Source: Actinopolymorpha alba DSM 45243 (lineage in GTDB: Bacteria > Actinomycetota > Actinomycetes > Propionibacteriales > Actinopolymorphaceae). Taken from it: a stretch of 64,000 nucleotides of DNA. How positions within the stretch are numbered: the first letter of the stretch is position 1; each line of letters opens with the position of its first letter. The notes under the pieces were generated by a model, which was not told the DNA's origin, did no database searches, and worked only from the letters and a program-made list of their open reading frames with translations. Below, one piece after another: positions 8,969-17,401 of the stretch. The translations under genes were made by a program, and so were the position numbers. The stretch is from the NCBI RefSeq assembly GCF_000373925.1, contig NZ_KB892753.1:1-64000 (forward strand), given 5' to 3'.

Positions 8969-9204
8969 TCCACCCACCACCGCAGATCGGGTCCACGACA
9001 CAGCACTTGCGCAACACATGGCGCCTCGGCAAGGCGAGCCGTCGCGATCATGCCGAATGCCGGCCTGCCACACCGCGTCCACTCACCGTCACAGCACGGA
9101 GGTGGCCAGAAACGACTGGCGTCCCTGGCCGCTTGATGCGGGGAGCTGTTGGCGTCCAGGATGGCCTGTCACGCGTAGGCAGACTCGCATGGTGGAGCGG
9201 ATAG

Positions 9205-10469
9205 GTGTCGTACGACGTAGTTGTCATCGGTGGCGGTCCCGCGGGATCGACGGCCGCGATTCAGGCGGCACGGCTGGGTGCACGGACCCTGCTGGTGGAA
9301 AAGAACGCCATGCTCGGCGGGACCACGACCAGCGCGGCGATCGACATTCCCGGGTTGTTCCACGCGTGGGGCCGCCAGGTGATCGCGGCATCGGATGGGA
9401 CGTGGTACGCCGGGCGGTCGAGGTCGCGGGCGACAAGCTGCCCGACTTCAGCAACTATGACCAGCCCGCCAACCGGCTCAGCGTACGCGTGAATCGCGCA
9501 ATCTACGCTGCCCTGCTCGATGATGCCGTCGTTGGATCCGGCGCCACGCTGCTCTTCCACACCCTGCTCGCCGCTGTCGAGCGGCAAGACGAGCAATGGC
9601 GCCTGACTCTCTGCGGTAAGGAAGGGCTGTTCGAGGAGCGTGCCCGGGTGCTGGTCGACTGCTCAGGCGACGCCAACGCGGTGGCACTCGCCGGATACGA
9701 ACGCGAACAGAACGACGAACGCCAGCCGGCCACCTACGACGCGTGCTTCAGCGGGTTCGACGCCGCGGCCATCAACTATGACGCGCTCGATCGTGCGTAC
9801 GAAGCAGCGGTAACCGCCGGCGCACTTCGGCTCACCGACCTCGGAACCCACCAGGACCACGCGCGTGGCTTCCTCCGGTATCGCGGTCGCAACTCCATGC
9901 ACCTACCTGGCATCGACGGCAGCACGAGTCGTGGCCGGACGGCCGCCGAGATCGAGGGCCGACGGGGCCTCATGCGAATCTTCGAGTTCCTGCGCGTGCA
10001 GCCCGGACTCGAGAACCTCACGATCGACTACTTCGCTGCCGAATGCGGTATCCGTGAGACCTATACGATCGCGGGCAAGAAACGGATCACCGTCGACGAC
10101 TATGCCGGCGGGCGGATGTGGGACGACGCTGTGTGCTACAGCTTCTACCCGATCGACGTCCACAGACCGAGCGGGCACGGCATCGACTACCGCGTGCTCG
10201 CCAAGGACACCTTTCCGACGATTCCGCGCGGTGCGATGCTCCCCTTTGGTAGCCAATGGCTCCTTGTCGCCGGCCGGTGCGTCGCGGGTGATCAGGAGGC
10301 CAACTCCGCGTACCGCGTCCAGGCGTCCTGCATGGCCATGGGCCAGGCGGCTGGTGCGATGGCCGCTCTTTCCGCGCGGTCGCACACCGAACCGGAGGAG
10401 CTAGCGCTCGCCGACATCCATGCGGCGCTACGCGCCCACGGCGCCATCGTGCCGGGCGACATCTCCTAG
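9205..10469 (+). pseudogene. FAD-dependent oxidoreductase, interrupted by a -1 frameshift
   Basis: GTG at 9205 opens a Rossmann FAD site ([18 protein letters not shown], then [14 protein letters not shown]). This is the FAD_oxidored family of secreted or cytosolic dehydrogenases that often act on sugars or polyketides. After QVIA (about 9386) the reading continues only in another frame, as [20 protein letters not shown] to the C-terminus (GRCVAGDQEANSAYRVQASC, a second FAD-contact motif). Restoring one G in the gcggc at 9386-9389 rejoins the frames into about 421 residues. It is either a real inactivating deletion or a sequence error. The gene lies 10 bases before a GNAT gene that has the same kind of lesion. 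Confidence 0.75.
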
Positions 10470-10479
10470 GATCGCGGCC

Positions 10480-10994
10480 ATGCCTGAATGGGTGAGGCTG
10501 AAGCTCGATTTGGCGACGTTCGACGCGAACGCGTTCGAACCCTACCTCCAGCGAAGTCTAGCGGCGGGGATCGAGCTCATGACCATCGCAGAGTTGAGCG
10601 ACACCCTCGGGAATCGGCGCGCCCTGTACGAGTTGAACAAAACATGTTCGGCCGACATCCCGGAGCGCGGCGAGTTCTTCACCTTCGAGGAGTACGTCGC
10701 CAACCGATTGAACCCGTCGGTCTACGATCCGCAAACGGCGTGTGCGTAGCGATCGACGCCGGCCAATGGATTGGCTTCTCCGCCACCTCGATCCAACGGG
10801 CCGAGGACTGCGCGTACAGCATGATGACGGGCATCCTGCGCAGCCACCGAGGACGCGGTCTGTCGCTGGCCTTGAAACTCGCCGCCATCACCTTCGCCCG
10901 GGAGTCGGGCGTGCAGTGGCTGCGCGCAGACCACCACCCCGCAAACGCCCCCGCTATCGCGATGAACCGCCGTCTCGGGTTCGTTCCGGTCTAG
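10480..10994 (+). pseudogene. GNAT acetyltransferase, interrupted by a -1 frameshift
   Basis: The first part (MPEWVRLKLDLATFDAN to NPSVYDP) and the second (NGVCVAIDAGQWIGFSATSI, RGRGLSLALKLAAI, ADHHPANAPAIAMNRRLGF) together make one GNAT protein of about 171 residues. The acetyl-CoA loop RSHRGRGLSLAL and the C-terminal N-x-MNRRLGF motif are both present. They lie in different frames that join at about 10733, where one base appears lost. A TAGGAT hexamer seven bases before the ATG suggests a leaderless promoter. As found, the product would lose its acetyl-CoA site. Confidence 0.7.
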
Positions 10995-11139
10995 CTGGCA
11001 CGCTGCGGGCAGACCATGAGAGGGAAGCACCACTGAGAGCCGCCCGGCCCGCCGACCGTACCAACCAACCATACGCAACACCAATGGGGAACTCGGGCAG
11101 CCAGCTGACGCGGGTGCCAAAGCTGGCCGGAGACCCGAT

Positions 11140-12153
11140 CTACGGACGACTTGCCCGCTTGAACCGGTTCTTCTTGTACGCCTCGACAGCGCGGCGGCTG
11201 GACCGCCAGGTACCGTCCGAGGCGAGTTCGGCGTCGAGCTTGCCCCGCCTTGCCGCCTGTCGTAAGGCCTCGTACGACAGGTCCTTGGTGGCCAATGACT
11301 TCAGCGGTACCAGCCGCGCTGGCCCGGCGATGTTCGGCACGACGAACCGGTGCAGGTTGTCGATGACGGAGCGGGCTATCAGCTCGGCAAGTGCGCCCGG
11401 GTCGCCATTGTCGGCCCGATCCAGCGCGTCCAGGTAACGGTTGCGATCCCTTTTGAAGATGATCGCCGGCGGGTAGCCGAGGCGAACCAAGATCAGGTTC
11501 AATACCAGCCGGCCGGCGCGGCCGTTCCCATCGATGAACGGATGGATCCGCTCGAAGCCACAATGCAACTCCGCGAGCCTCACCGGGACCTCGACGGCTG
11601 CACTCGTGCCGCCGCGCATCGCCTTCCCGAAGGAGATGACGTCGCGCACCCAATCCGAGATCTGCGGCTCAACGTCTGTCCAGGACGGTGGCCGCATCCC
11701 GTTGCCGAACGGCTGGATGTCGTGGCGGCGGAATTTGCCCGGAGACTCATCCGCGGTGGCTTCGGGATGTGGGGCGATTTCCCACACCTTCACCATCGCC
11801 TCATGGTGAATCTGACGAACTTCGGTGATCGTGACCAGACGGCCAGTCGCCCACCCACTCGGTTCAACAGCCTGCCCATAGACCCAGCGCGCCGCCTCGC
11901 CGTAGCCCAGGACCTCCATGTACTCCTTCAAGTCCTTCGCGCCGACTGCCCGACGCTGCTCCAGCAGCGCCTCCACCTCACGCAACACCAGTGTGTTGCC
12001 CTCGATCGCGGTCGAGTTGTGGGCCTCCAGGTGCCAGATATCATCCCAAATCTGCTGCGCCTCACCAGGCCGAGGCAACCCACCGAACCGCTGCAGCTCC
12101 TCGATCGCAGCTTCAAACCGCGCGTAGATCGTTTCCCTGCTCGGCCGCCCCAT
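11140..12153 (-). CDS. Fic family enzyme with inhibitory motif and C-terminal HTH-like region
   Basis: A 337-residue Fic/DOC protein. The catalytic motif HPFIDGNGRAGR starts at His204 and is complete, so nucleotide transfer (usually AMP from ATP to a protein hydroxyl) is expected. Near the N-terminus STAIEGN (Ser47, Glu51) fits the [S/T]xxxE[G/N] inhibitory helix motif, making it a self-inhibited class II Fic. The last 60 residues (DLSYEALRQAARRGKLDAE) look like a small helix-turn-helix, as in many Fic proteins. Start chosen at 12153, nine bases after GGGAGG; the frame is open further upstream. Targets are unknown. Confidence 0.88.
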   Translation of the reverse strand: MGRPSRETIYARFEAAIEELQRFGGLPRPGEAQQIWDDIWHLEAHNSTAIEGNTLVLREVEALLEQRRAVGAKDLKEYMEVLGYGEAARWVYGQAVEPSGWATGRLVTITEVRQIHHEAMVKVWEIAPHPEATADESPGKFRRHDIQPFGNGMRPPSWTDVEPQISDWVRDVISFGKAMRGGTSAAVEVPVRLAELHCGFERIHPFIDGNGRAGRLVLNLILVRLGYPPAIIFKRDRNRYLDALDRADNGDPGALAELIARSVIDNLHRFVVPNIAGPARLVPLKSLATKDLSYEALRQAARRGKLDAELASDGTWRSSRRAVEAYKKNRFKRASRP

Positions 12154-12499
12154 CTGTGCACGCCTCCCACCTAACGCCGAAGTTGATACACCACTTCGCG
12201 CGGTAACTGTACAGGACAACTTCACCGATCCTGATCCACGCCCTCGCTACCCAACCAGACAGGACAATTTCCTCTCGGGTGTACTCACGGCCGTCCTGCC
12301 GGATGATGGGCTTCGTGGAGATGCCGTTCGACCGGGGTGGAACTGGGTACCACCACTCGGCGCACGCGTCCACGTGGATCGCATGCCGCGATGGGTCCGG
12401 ATCTGGTACCGGACGCCGTTCGTTGACGGGTTCGCCATGGAGTGGATGTGGCATCACGGTGGCTTCGACGTACTGCCACCCGGCGTCGACTAAACCCAA
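12113..12499 (-). CDS. Possible small protein overlapping the Fic start
   Basis: A 128-codon frame whose codons look reasonable and whose end overlaps the first 41 bases of the Fic gene. It contains a Trp/Pro-rich middle (EWWYPVPPRSNG) and a hydrophobic beta-rich end. No family is recognised and no good ribosome-binding site was found. It could encode a partner of Fic or be a remnant. CAGGACAA words on the + strand at 12212 and 12263 fall inside it. Confidence 0.3.
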   Translation of the reverse strand: MGLVDAGWQYVEATVMPHPLHGEPVNERRPVPDPDPSRHAIHVDACAEWWYPVPPRSNGISTKPIIRQDGREYTREEIVLSGWVARAWIRIGEVVLYSYRAKWCINFGVRWEACTDGAAEQGNDLRAV

Positions 12500-12801
12500 G
12501 CGCAGCCGGCCACAGGCGCGGCTGGCAGGCCTTTCAGTAGGGGCTGAATCACTCGAAGCGGCTTTTCAATCAGAAACGGACAATTAGTTCCGTAACAGCT
12601 CATCCGAGGACGTCTTGCTGAATGAGCGGTTGATTATTTGTCCGACAAAACTTCCTGGCGTGCTGTTAGCATGCGTCGCCTTCTTGTGTATCTGGGTGGG
12701 GATGTTCCGCATTTCGGCGTTCTGGGTGGGGAGTTACGCATGTTTGCGGTTGGTTTGCCGGTTCGGGCTGTCTCGTTCAACGTCCGTTGGGCCCGGCTTT
12801 C
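12500..12801. other. Non-coding leader with repeat and palindrome
   Basis: There is no convincing gene. It holds a TTTGTC-C-GACAAA inverted repeat at 12637-12649. It also holds an imperfect direct repeat of about 30 bases (TCTGGGTGGGGA followed by a CGCAT word), with copies starting near 12690 and 12719. The region leads into the envelope operon and presumably contains its promoter. Confidence 0.4.
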
Positions 12802-14181
12802 ATGAGCGGGCCGAGCGGCGCCGACCTCGCGTCTCGCGGTGTCGGGCTTTCGAGGCGAGCGCTGCTGGTCGCCGGGCTTGCGGTGGCTGGTTGCGGCCAG
12901 GTCGAGCGGCCCACGATCAGGACCATCAGCCACGAGAGCAGCAGCGATCCGGAGGCTCAGGCCCTACAGGAGATCCTCGACCGCAGGGCCAAGGCACTCC
13001 GTAACGACGACGAGCGGACGTTTCTCGCTGATCTCGACAGCCGCAGCAGCGGACTGATCGCCCAGCAGAAGATGGTTTTCGGTAACCTGCGCCAACTCGA
13101 GTTCACCAGGTTCGCCTACGTGACCGAGCAGGCCTCCCGTGTCAGCGAGGGAACGAGCCACGTGTTCAGCCGGGTGATCCAGATCACCCAGCTCACCACC
13201 GATGCCGGGCCCGGCGGCGTTGCGCCCGCTGAGACGTTCGAGTACACACTGGCCCCAAGAGACGGCAAGCTCGTCATCACCAAGATCCGGGGAAGCAACC
13301 GCAACACCGCCGCGGACCTCAGGCTGAACAGTCCGATGGCTGATGCGCCGTGGAACTTCACGGCCCTGCGCATCATCCGGGCCGGAAAGGTCTGGCTCGC
13401 CGGGGACTCGAGCGTCAAGAATCTCGACCGTTACGCCGACGCCGCCAAGACCCACCTGCATGAGGTCGAATCCCTCTGGGGCAACCGGATCAAGTTTCCC
13501 GGCCACATCCTGTTCTTCACGCGGAGCACCGAAAGTTTGAAGAACTGGTTTGGCGTGGGCCTGACCGGCGACCTGCTTTCCATGGTCGAAGGTCTCGAGA
13601 TCCCCTTGCAGGGCGTACGCAAGGACGGCCAGATGTACGACGGCCAGTACGCAGGATCGCGGATCGTCGTCAACCTCAGGGCCGCGGAGCGGTGGGACGA
13701 CGATCCAGAACTCGTGATGCGGCACGAGTTGGCGCACGCCGTGACCGCCCGGGCCACCAACGTTGCGGGAAGCTCCGGCTACCTCGCCTTGACAGCGCCA
13801 CGGTGGGCGTTGGAGGGCTTCGCCCGTTGGGTGGAGACGGTAGGTAACCCGAGGCGGATGGACTACGTGCGCTACGTGGTGAGGGTCGCGGTGGCATCCG
13901 GCAACTTCTCGGGAAAGCCGCCCGGCATGAAGGAGTTCTACGGTAAGAACCTCCCCTTCAGCTACGACCTGAGCGCTTCGGTGTTCGCCTACGTCGACGA
14001 CAGGAAGGGCCAGGACGCCGTTGTCGAGTTCTACGCCAACGTGATCAAGCATGCTGAGACAGTTGACTCGCCGTTGATCGACAAGCCGGAGTTCGACGAG
14101 ATCTGCCGGCAGGTGATGGGCGTGCGGGCATCGGTGTTCCTCCAGAGGTGGGCCACCTTCGTTCGGAACGGAGCGAGATGA
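12802..14181 (+). CDS. Lipoprotein with gluzincin-type metallopeptidase motif
   Basis: A 459-residue exported lipoprotein. Its N-terminus has a paired arginine (SRRALLVAG) and a lipobox ending at Cys31 (LAVAGC), so it is probably Tat- or Sec-exported and anchored outside the membrane. Residues about 35-190 form an NTF2-like or adaptor part. The C-terminal half has HELAH (His308, Glu309, His312) followed by WALEGFARW with Glu338, the HExxH...E arrangement of MA-clan (gluzincin) zinc peptidases, so catalysis is likely. It overlaps the next gene by 4 bases, so the three genes here are translated together. No strong ribosome-binding site precedes ATG 12802. Confidence 0.75.
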   Translation: MSGPSGADLASRGVGLSRRALLVAGLAVAGCGQVERPTIRTISHESSSDPEAQALQEILDRRAKALRNDDERTFLADLDSRSSGLIAQQKMVFGNLRQLEFTRFAYVTEQASRVSEGTSHVFSRVIQITQLTTDAGPGGVAPAETFEYTLAPRDGKLVITKIRGSNRNTAADLRLNSPMADAPWNFTALRIIRAGKVWLAGDSSVKNLDRYADAAKTHLHEVESLWGNRIKFPGHILFFTRSTESLKNWFGVGLTGDLLSMVEGLEIPLQGVRKDGQMYDGQYAGSRIVVNLRAAERWDDDPELVMRHELAHAVTARATNVAGSSGYLALTAPRWALEGFARWVETVGNPRRMDYVRYVVRVAVASGNFSGKPPGMKEFYGKNLPFSYDLSASVFAYVDDRKGQDAVVEFYANVIKHAETVDSPLIDKPEFDEICRQVMGVRASVFLQRWATFVRNGAR

Positions 14182-15059
14182 CGAACGTGCCACCTTCCCA
14201 CCGTCGACAACCGGAACGCCCTGCTCCCCGTGGACAGTGGCAAACCCCTGCACACGCACGGCCGCAACCGGGCCATCAGTGGCCGCCACCACCCCCGCAA
14301 CCCCACGTTGACAGGCAGTGGCCGCAGCCTCAACCACCTCAACCGCCTCAATCACAGCGGCCACAGCGGCCACAGCGGCCACAGCAGCCACCTCAATCCG
14401 GTTGGCAGGGGCAGCCATCGCAAGCCCAACGGGCCTGGCCATCGCCGCCTGGGGTGCACGCACCAACTGGTGCTCCCGTAGCAAGGCGAAGGCGGCGACG
14501 CGGGCGCACCCTGTTGATCGCACTGCTGGTCGGGCTGTTCGCGTTCGTCGCGGGCGGGATCGCCAGCTATGCGGTGGCGAGCGATGCGACCCCCACGATC
14601 GGCCCGATGCCATGCGAGGATTCGGCCAGGCCGTGCGTACCCCGGCTCGAGGCCGCGATCGTGATCGGCGCGCTGAAGGCGCAAGGCCACACGTGCACCG
14701 AAAGCTCCGGACGATGGAGCTGCCTGCTGGCGATCGGTGTCACGCAGTACACCTTCTCGCTCGAGGAGACCGGAGGTCAGATCCACAAGTACTCCGCACG
14801 AGTCAGCAACGCTGACCTTGGTCCCTCCAGCGATACCTCGACCTCGCAGAGCAAGGCGGCCATGTCATACCTGTCGTGGTCGGCCCAGCTGACCTATTCG
14901 CACGACCCGGAGTTTTCGGCGGAGATCAGGGAGTGGCTCTCCAAGCAGGCCGGTAGCCAGGGCAAGACGGTGGCCGACGTCGGAGGCTACGAATACACAG
15001 TAGATGCCACCGATGAGCTGATCATCGACCTCAATGTGGAACCGGTGGTGCCGGAATGA
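14178..15059 (+). CDS. Proline/glutamine-rich single-pass membrane protein
   Basis: A 293-residue protein of three parts: a disordered N-terminal tail of about 110 residues made of Pro, Gln, Trp and Arg (repeats such as PQRPQRPQRPQQPPQ), a basic RRRRRRGR stop followed by one membrane helix (LLIALLVGLFAFVAGG), and an exported domain with four Cys residues (CEDSARPC, CTESSGRWSC). The Cys spacing suggests disulfides outside the cell. It starts in the ATGA overlap with the metallopeptidase gene and ends in an ATGA overlap with the next. The family is not named; the layout resembles actinobacterial cell-wall or secretion accessory proteins. Confidence 0.7.
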   Translation: MTNVPPSHRRQPERPAPRGQWQTPAHARPQPGHQWPPPPPQPHVDRQWPQPQPPQPPQSQRPQRPQRPQQPPQSGWQGQPSQAQRAWPSPPGVHAPTGAPVARRRRRRGRTLLIALLVGLFAFVAGGIASYAVASDATPTIGPMPCEDSARPCVPRLEAAIVIGALKAQGHTCTESSGRWSCLLAIGVTQYTFSLEETGGQIHKYSARVSNADLGPSSDTSTSQSKAAMSYLSWSAQLTYSHDPEFSAEIREWLSKQAGSQGKTVADVGGYEYTVDATDELIIDLNVEPVVPE

Positions 15060-15790
15060 ATCCCCAACGGCCCACCGAACCCTCCCAGCCACAACCGGTC
15101 TGGCAGCCCGCACCGTCGTATCCGCCGCAGCATTCGCAGCACCATTCTCCGTACTATTCATCACAGTATTCGCCACCGCCGGTGCACCCGCCCGTACCCG
15201 ACAAACCCGTGCGGCGGCGTCGAAGGACCGTGTTGATCGTGCTGGTGAGCGTATTCGCGTTCCTGCTCGGCGGGTCTGGCGGCGTGGCCACTGGGCTCTT
15301 CCTTGGCAGCAGGCCGCACGGCCCCACGGACACGCCTACGGCCGCCGGCGGCTTTCCCAATGCGAAGCACAGTTATCTGCACGGCGTTACCGTTTCCGCC
15401 GTCGCGGACGACTGGCTTACGAAAAGGAAACGCTGGAAGTGCGACCTGCCGGTAACCTACTCCGGCTCCAACAAGGGAACCAAGAAACGTATCGGGTGCG
15501 AGCCGCGCGACGACACCAGACTCCGCCTCCAGGTCAACATCGAGTACGCCGATGATGACCGCGTGCACGAGGTGAACCTCCGCTGCGATTACGGTCCTGG
15601 TGACCGCACCTGTGCCGAGCTGTTCACCGGCCTGGCCGAAGTCCTGCTGGCAAAGGACAACGAACTCCGTAAACAGGCTGTTGACTGGGCGCGGGTGAAC
15701 GTCGACAGCGACGACTCGACAGTCGTCGGTAACGCCCGGCTGGTCGTCAGCCTGTCGCCGCACTACCTGCGGTGCACGCCCGCCAGTTGA
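15056..15790 (+). CDS. Proline-rich single-pass membrane protein, paralogous layout
   Basis: A 244-residue protein with the same plan as its neighbour: a disordered Pro/Gln/Ser/Tyr tail (QPVWQPAPSYPPQHSQ), a basic RRRRR cluster, one membrane helix (TVLIVLVSVFAFLLGG), then an exported domain with Cys pairs (WKCDLPV, IGCEPR, RCDYGPGDRTC). The same TLLIALL/TVLIVLV helix and C-rich outer domain suggest an old duplication with strong divergence. It is the last gene of the coupled trio; the stop is followed by 36 bases before a converging gene. The role is probably envelope-related, in step with the metallopeptidase. Confidence 0.7.
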   Translation: MNPQRPTEPSQPQPVWQPAPSYPPQHSQHHSPYYSSQYSPPPVHPPVPDKPVRRRRRTVLIVLVSVFAFLLGGSGGVATGLFLGSRPHGPTDTPTAAGGFPNAKHSYLHGVTVSAVADDWLTKRKRWKCDLPVTYSGSNKGTKKRIGCEPRDDTRLRLQVNIEYADDDRVHEVNLRCDYGPGDRTCAELFTGLAEVLLAKDNELRKQAVDWARVNVDSDDSTVVGNARLVVSLSPHYLRCTPAS

Positions 15791-15826
15791 TTCGCCGGCC
15801 CCGCAGGCAGCGCAAGCGAAAGCTGC

Positions 15827-17335
15827 TCAGTCGAGCTGGCCGATCACGGTCGACTCCACGAGAGGTTCGAACGCCACGTTGTCGCTCGAGGTCATCGTCA
15901 CCTGGCCGCCATCGAACACCAGCGTGATCGTCCGGACGAACGGCGTTCCGACGGCACAGACGCGCAGCACGCAGGTGTCGTCGTCGGTCCAGGTCGCACG
16001 AGCGGCGACGGGGCGGTCCTCGCCCTCCAGCGTGGCGCTGCCGGAACGCCACTCACCGGTCCCAGCGGAAACCTCGTGGACACCTTCGCTGTCCTGCACC
16101 GTGAGGCGGCAGTCGTCCGGGCTGACGTCCAGACGGAGCTTCTCGACCTTCCGACCGGAATCCGCCGCCGGCGTCCCGGATCCGTCGCCCGCCACCGACG
16201 GAGAAGCCAGCACGCGGTACGTACGCCCGGACACGCGCGCCGCAGTCGGTGACGACGCCCGTCCGGCCGGCATCGAGAGCGTCAATCCGGCAAGGCGCTC
16301 ATCCAGCCGGTCACGCCCCGCGGGATCAGCCGGCAGCGGTGCGGGTCCCATCGCCGGCAGCGGTGCGGGTCCCATCGCCGGCAGCAGGTGCTCCCACGCC
16401 AGGTCCAGCACGGACTGCATGTTCGAAACGCCGCTGACCACCGCCAGGACGGCATCCTGCTCAGGCATGACGACGCAGAACTGCCCGAACGCCCCGTCCC
16501 CTCGATAGGCATCGTGCTGGCAACGCCAGAACTGGTAGCCGTAACCCTGCCGCCAGTCGAGCTCAGCCTCGGGATCGTTGCTCACCTGGCGCGCGGTGGC
16601 GGCGGCGACCCACGACCGCGGGAGCACCTGCTTCCCCCGCCACCTCCCGCCCTGTAGGTACAGCTGCCCGAACCGCGCGATCTCCGTCGTCCGCAGCGTG
16701 AGTCCCCAGCCGCCGGTGTTGATCCCGCGCGGGCAGGTCTGCCACGTCGCGTCCGTGATGCCCAGCGGGCTGAGGAGCCGGGGCCGCAGATAATCCAGCA
16801 GCGTTAGCCCGGTGACCCGCTGCACGATCGCGGAAAGCAGGTAGCTCGCGCCGCTGTTGTAGACGAACCGCGTGCCCGGCTCGTACTCCACCGGCTGCGC
16901 CAACACCGACCGTACCCAGTCGTTCTCGGATCCCCGCTCGACATGGGCCAGCGACTCCGAGGCGTGGCCGGCGGTCATGGTCAACAGGTGCTCCACCCGG
17001 AGCCGGGCGAGGTTGTCACTCACCACGTCCGGCGCCTGGCTGGCAAAGAACGGCAGCACCAGGTCGTCAACCGACAGCAGTCCCTCGTCGACCGCCAGGC
17101 CCACCGCGCTCGAGGTGAAGCTCTTGCTCAGCGAGAAGAGCATCCGCGGGGTGTGCACGTCGTGCGGCGCCCATCCGCCCTGCGCCACCACGTGACCGTG
17201 CCGGACAAGCACGAACGCGTGTACGGCGTCGATCCGTTCGTCCACCGCCGTCACGAAGTCGAGAACGGCCGACGCCGGAATGCCCTGCTCCTCAGGAGAG
17301 GTACAAGGCAGCTCTTCACCGGTCAGCAGATCCAC
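15827..17335 (-). CDS. Serine hydrolase of the beta-lactamase/PBP4 family
   Basis: A 502-residue protein with a class-C beta-lactamase-like fold in its first 370 residues: SxxK is S68-LSK71 (FSLSKSF), the YxN motif is YNSGAS near residue 157, and GDGAFGQF stands where the third motif lies. No signal peptide is seen, so it is probably a cytoplasmic esterase or aminohydrolase relative. The C-terminal 130 residues form a separate beta-rich part joined by a Pro/Ala linker in which MGPAPLPA is exactly duplicated. The GTG at 17335 lies at the end of three 14-base repeats, each holding a GGAGG. Confidence 0.82.
   Translation of the reverse strand: MDLLTGEELPCTSPEEQGIPASAVLDFVTAVDERIDAVHAFVLVRHGHVVAQGGWAPHDVHTPRMLFSLSKSFTSSAVGLAVDEGLLSVDDLVLPFFASQAPDVVSDNLARLRVEHLLTMTAGHASESLAHVERGSENDWVRSVLAQPVEYEPGTRFVYNSGASYLLSAIVQRVTGLTLLDYLRPRLLSPLGITDATWQTCPRGINTGGWGLTLRTTEIARFGQLYLQGGRWRGKQVLPRSWVAAATARQVSNDPEAELDWRQGYGYQFWRCQHDAYRGDGAFGQFCVVMPEQDAVLAVVSGVSNMQSVLDLAWEHLLPAMGPAPLPAMGPAPLPADPAGRDRLDERLAGLTLSMPAGRASSPTAARVSGRTYRVLASPSVAGDGSGTPAADSGRKVEKLRLDVSPDDCRLTVQDSEGVHEVSAGTGEWRSGSATLEGEDRPVAARATWTDDDTCVLRVCAVGTPFVRTITLVFDGGQVTMTSSDNVAFEPLVESTVIGQLD
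16332..16379. repeat. 24-bp exact tandem duplication inside the serine hydrolase gene
   Basis: Two identical 24-base units (16332-16355 and 16356-16379) encode MGPAPLPA twice in the interdomain linker. The unit is a multiple of three, so it lengthens the linker without a frameshift. Confidence 0.8.
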
Positions 17336-17372
17336 TGAGCCTCCTCCACTGGACCTCCTCCACTGGGCCTCC
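17331..17372 (-). repeat. Three 14-bp repeats carrying ribosome-binding sites and GTG
   Basis: On the minus strand the unit GGAGGYYCAGTGGA occurs three times in a row (17359-17372, 17345-17358, 17331-17344). Each copy has a ribosome-binding GGAGG four bases before a GTG. As 14 is not divisible by three, the three GTGs lie in three different frames, and only the last opens the serine hydrolase. Confidence 0.7.
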
Positions 17373-17401
17373 CTGAAGATGTCGTCGCGCACCGCGCCTC
17401 A

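Noticed and set aside
12964-14613. A 549-codon minus-strand frame across the envelope operon
   Set aside because: Lipobox, HExxH and coupled 4-nt overlaps on the plus strand show the true genes; the antisense product is compositionally typical of GC shadows.
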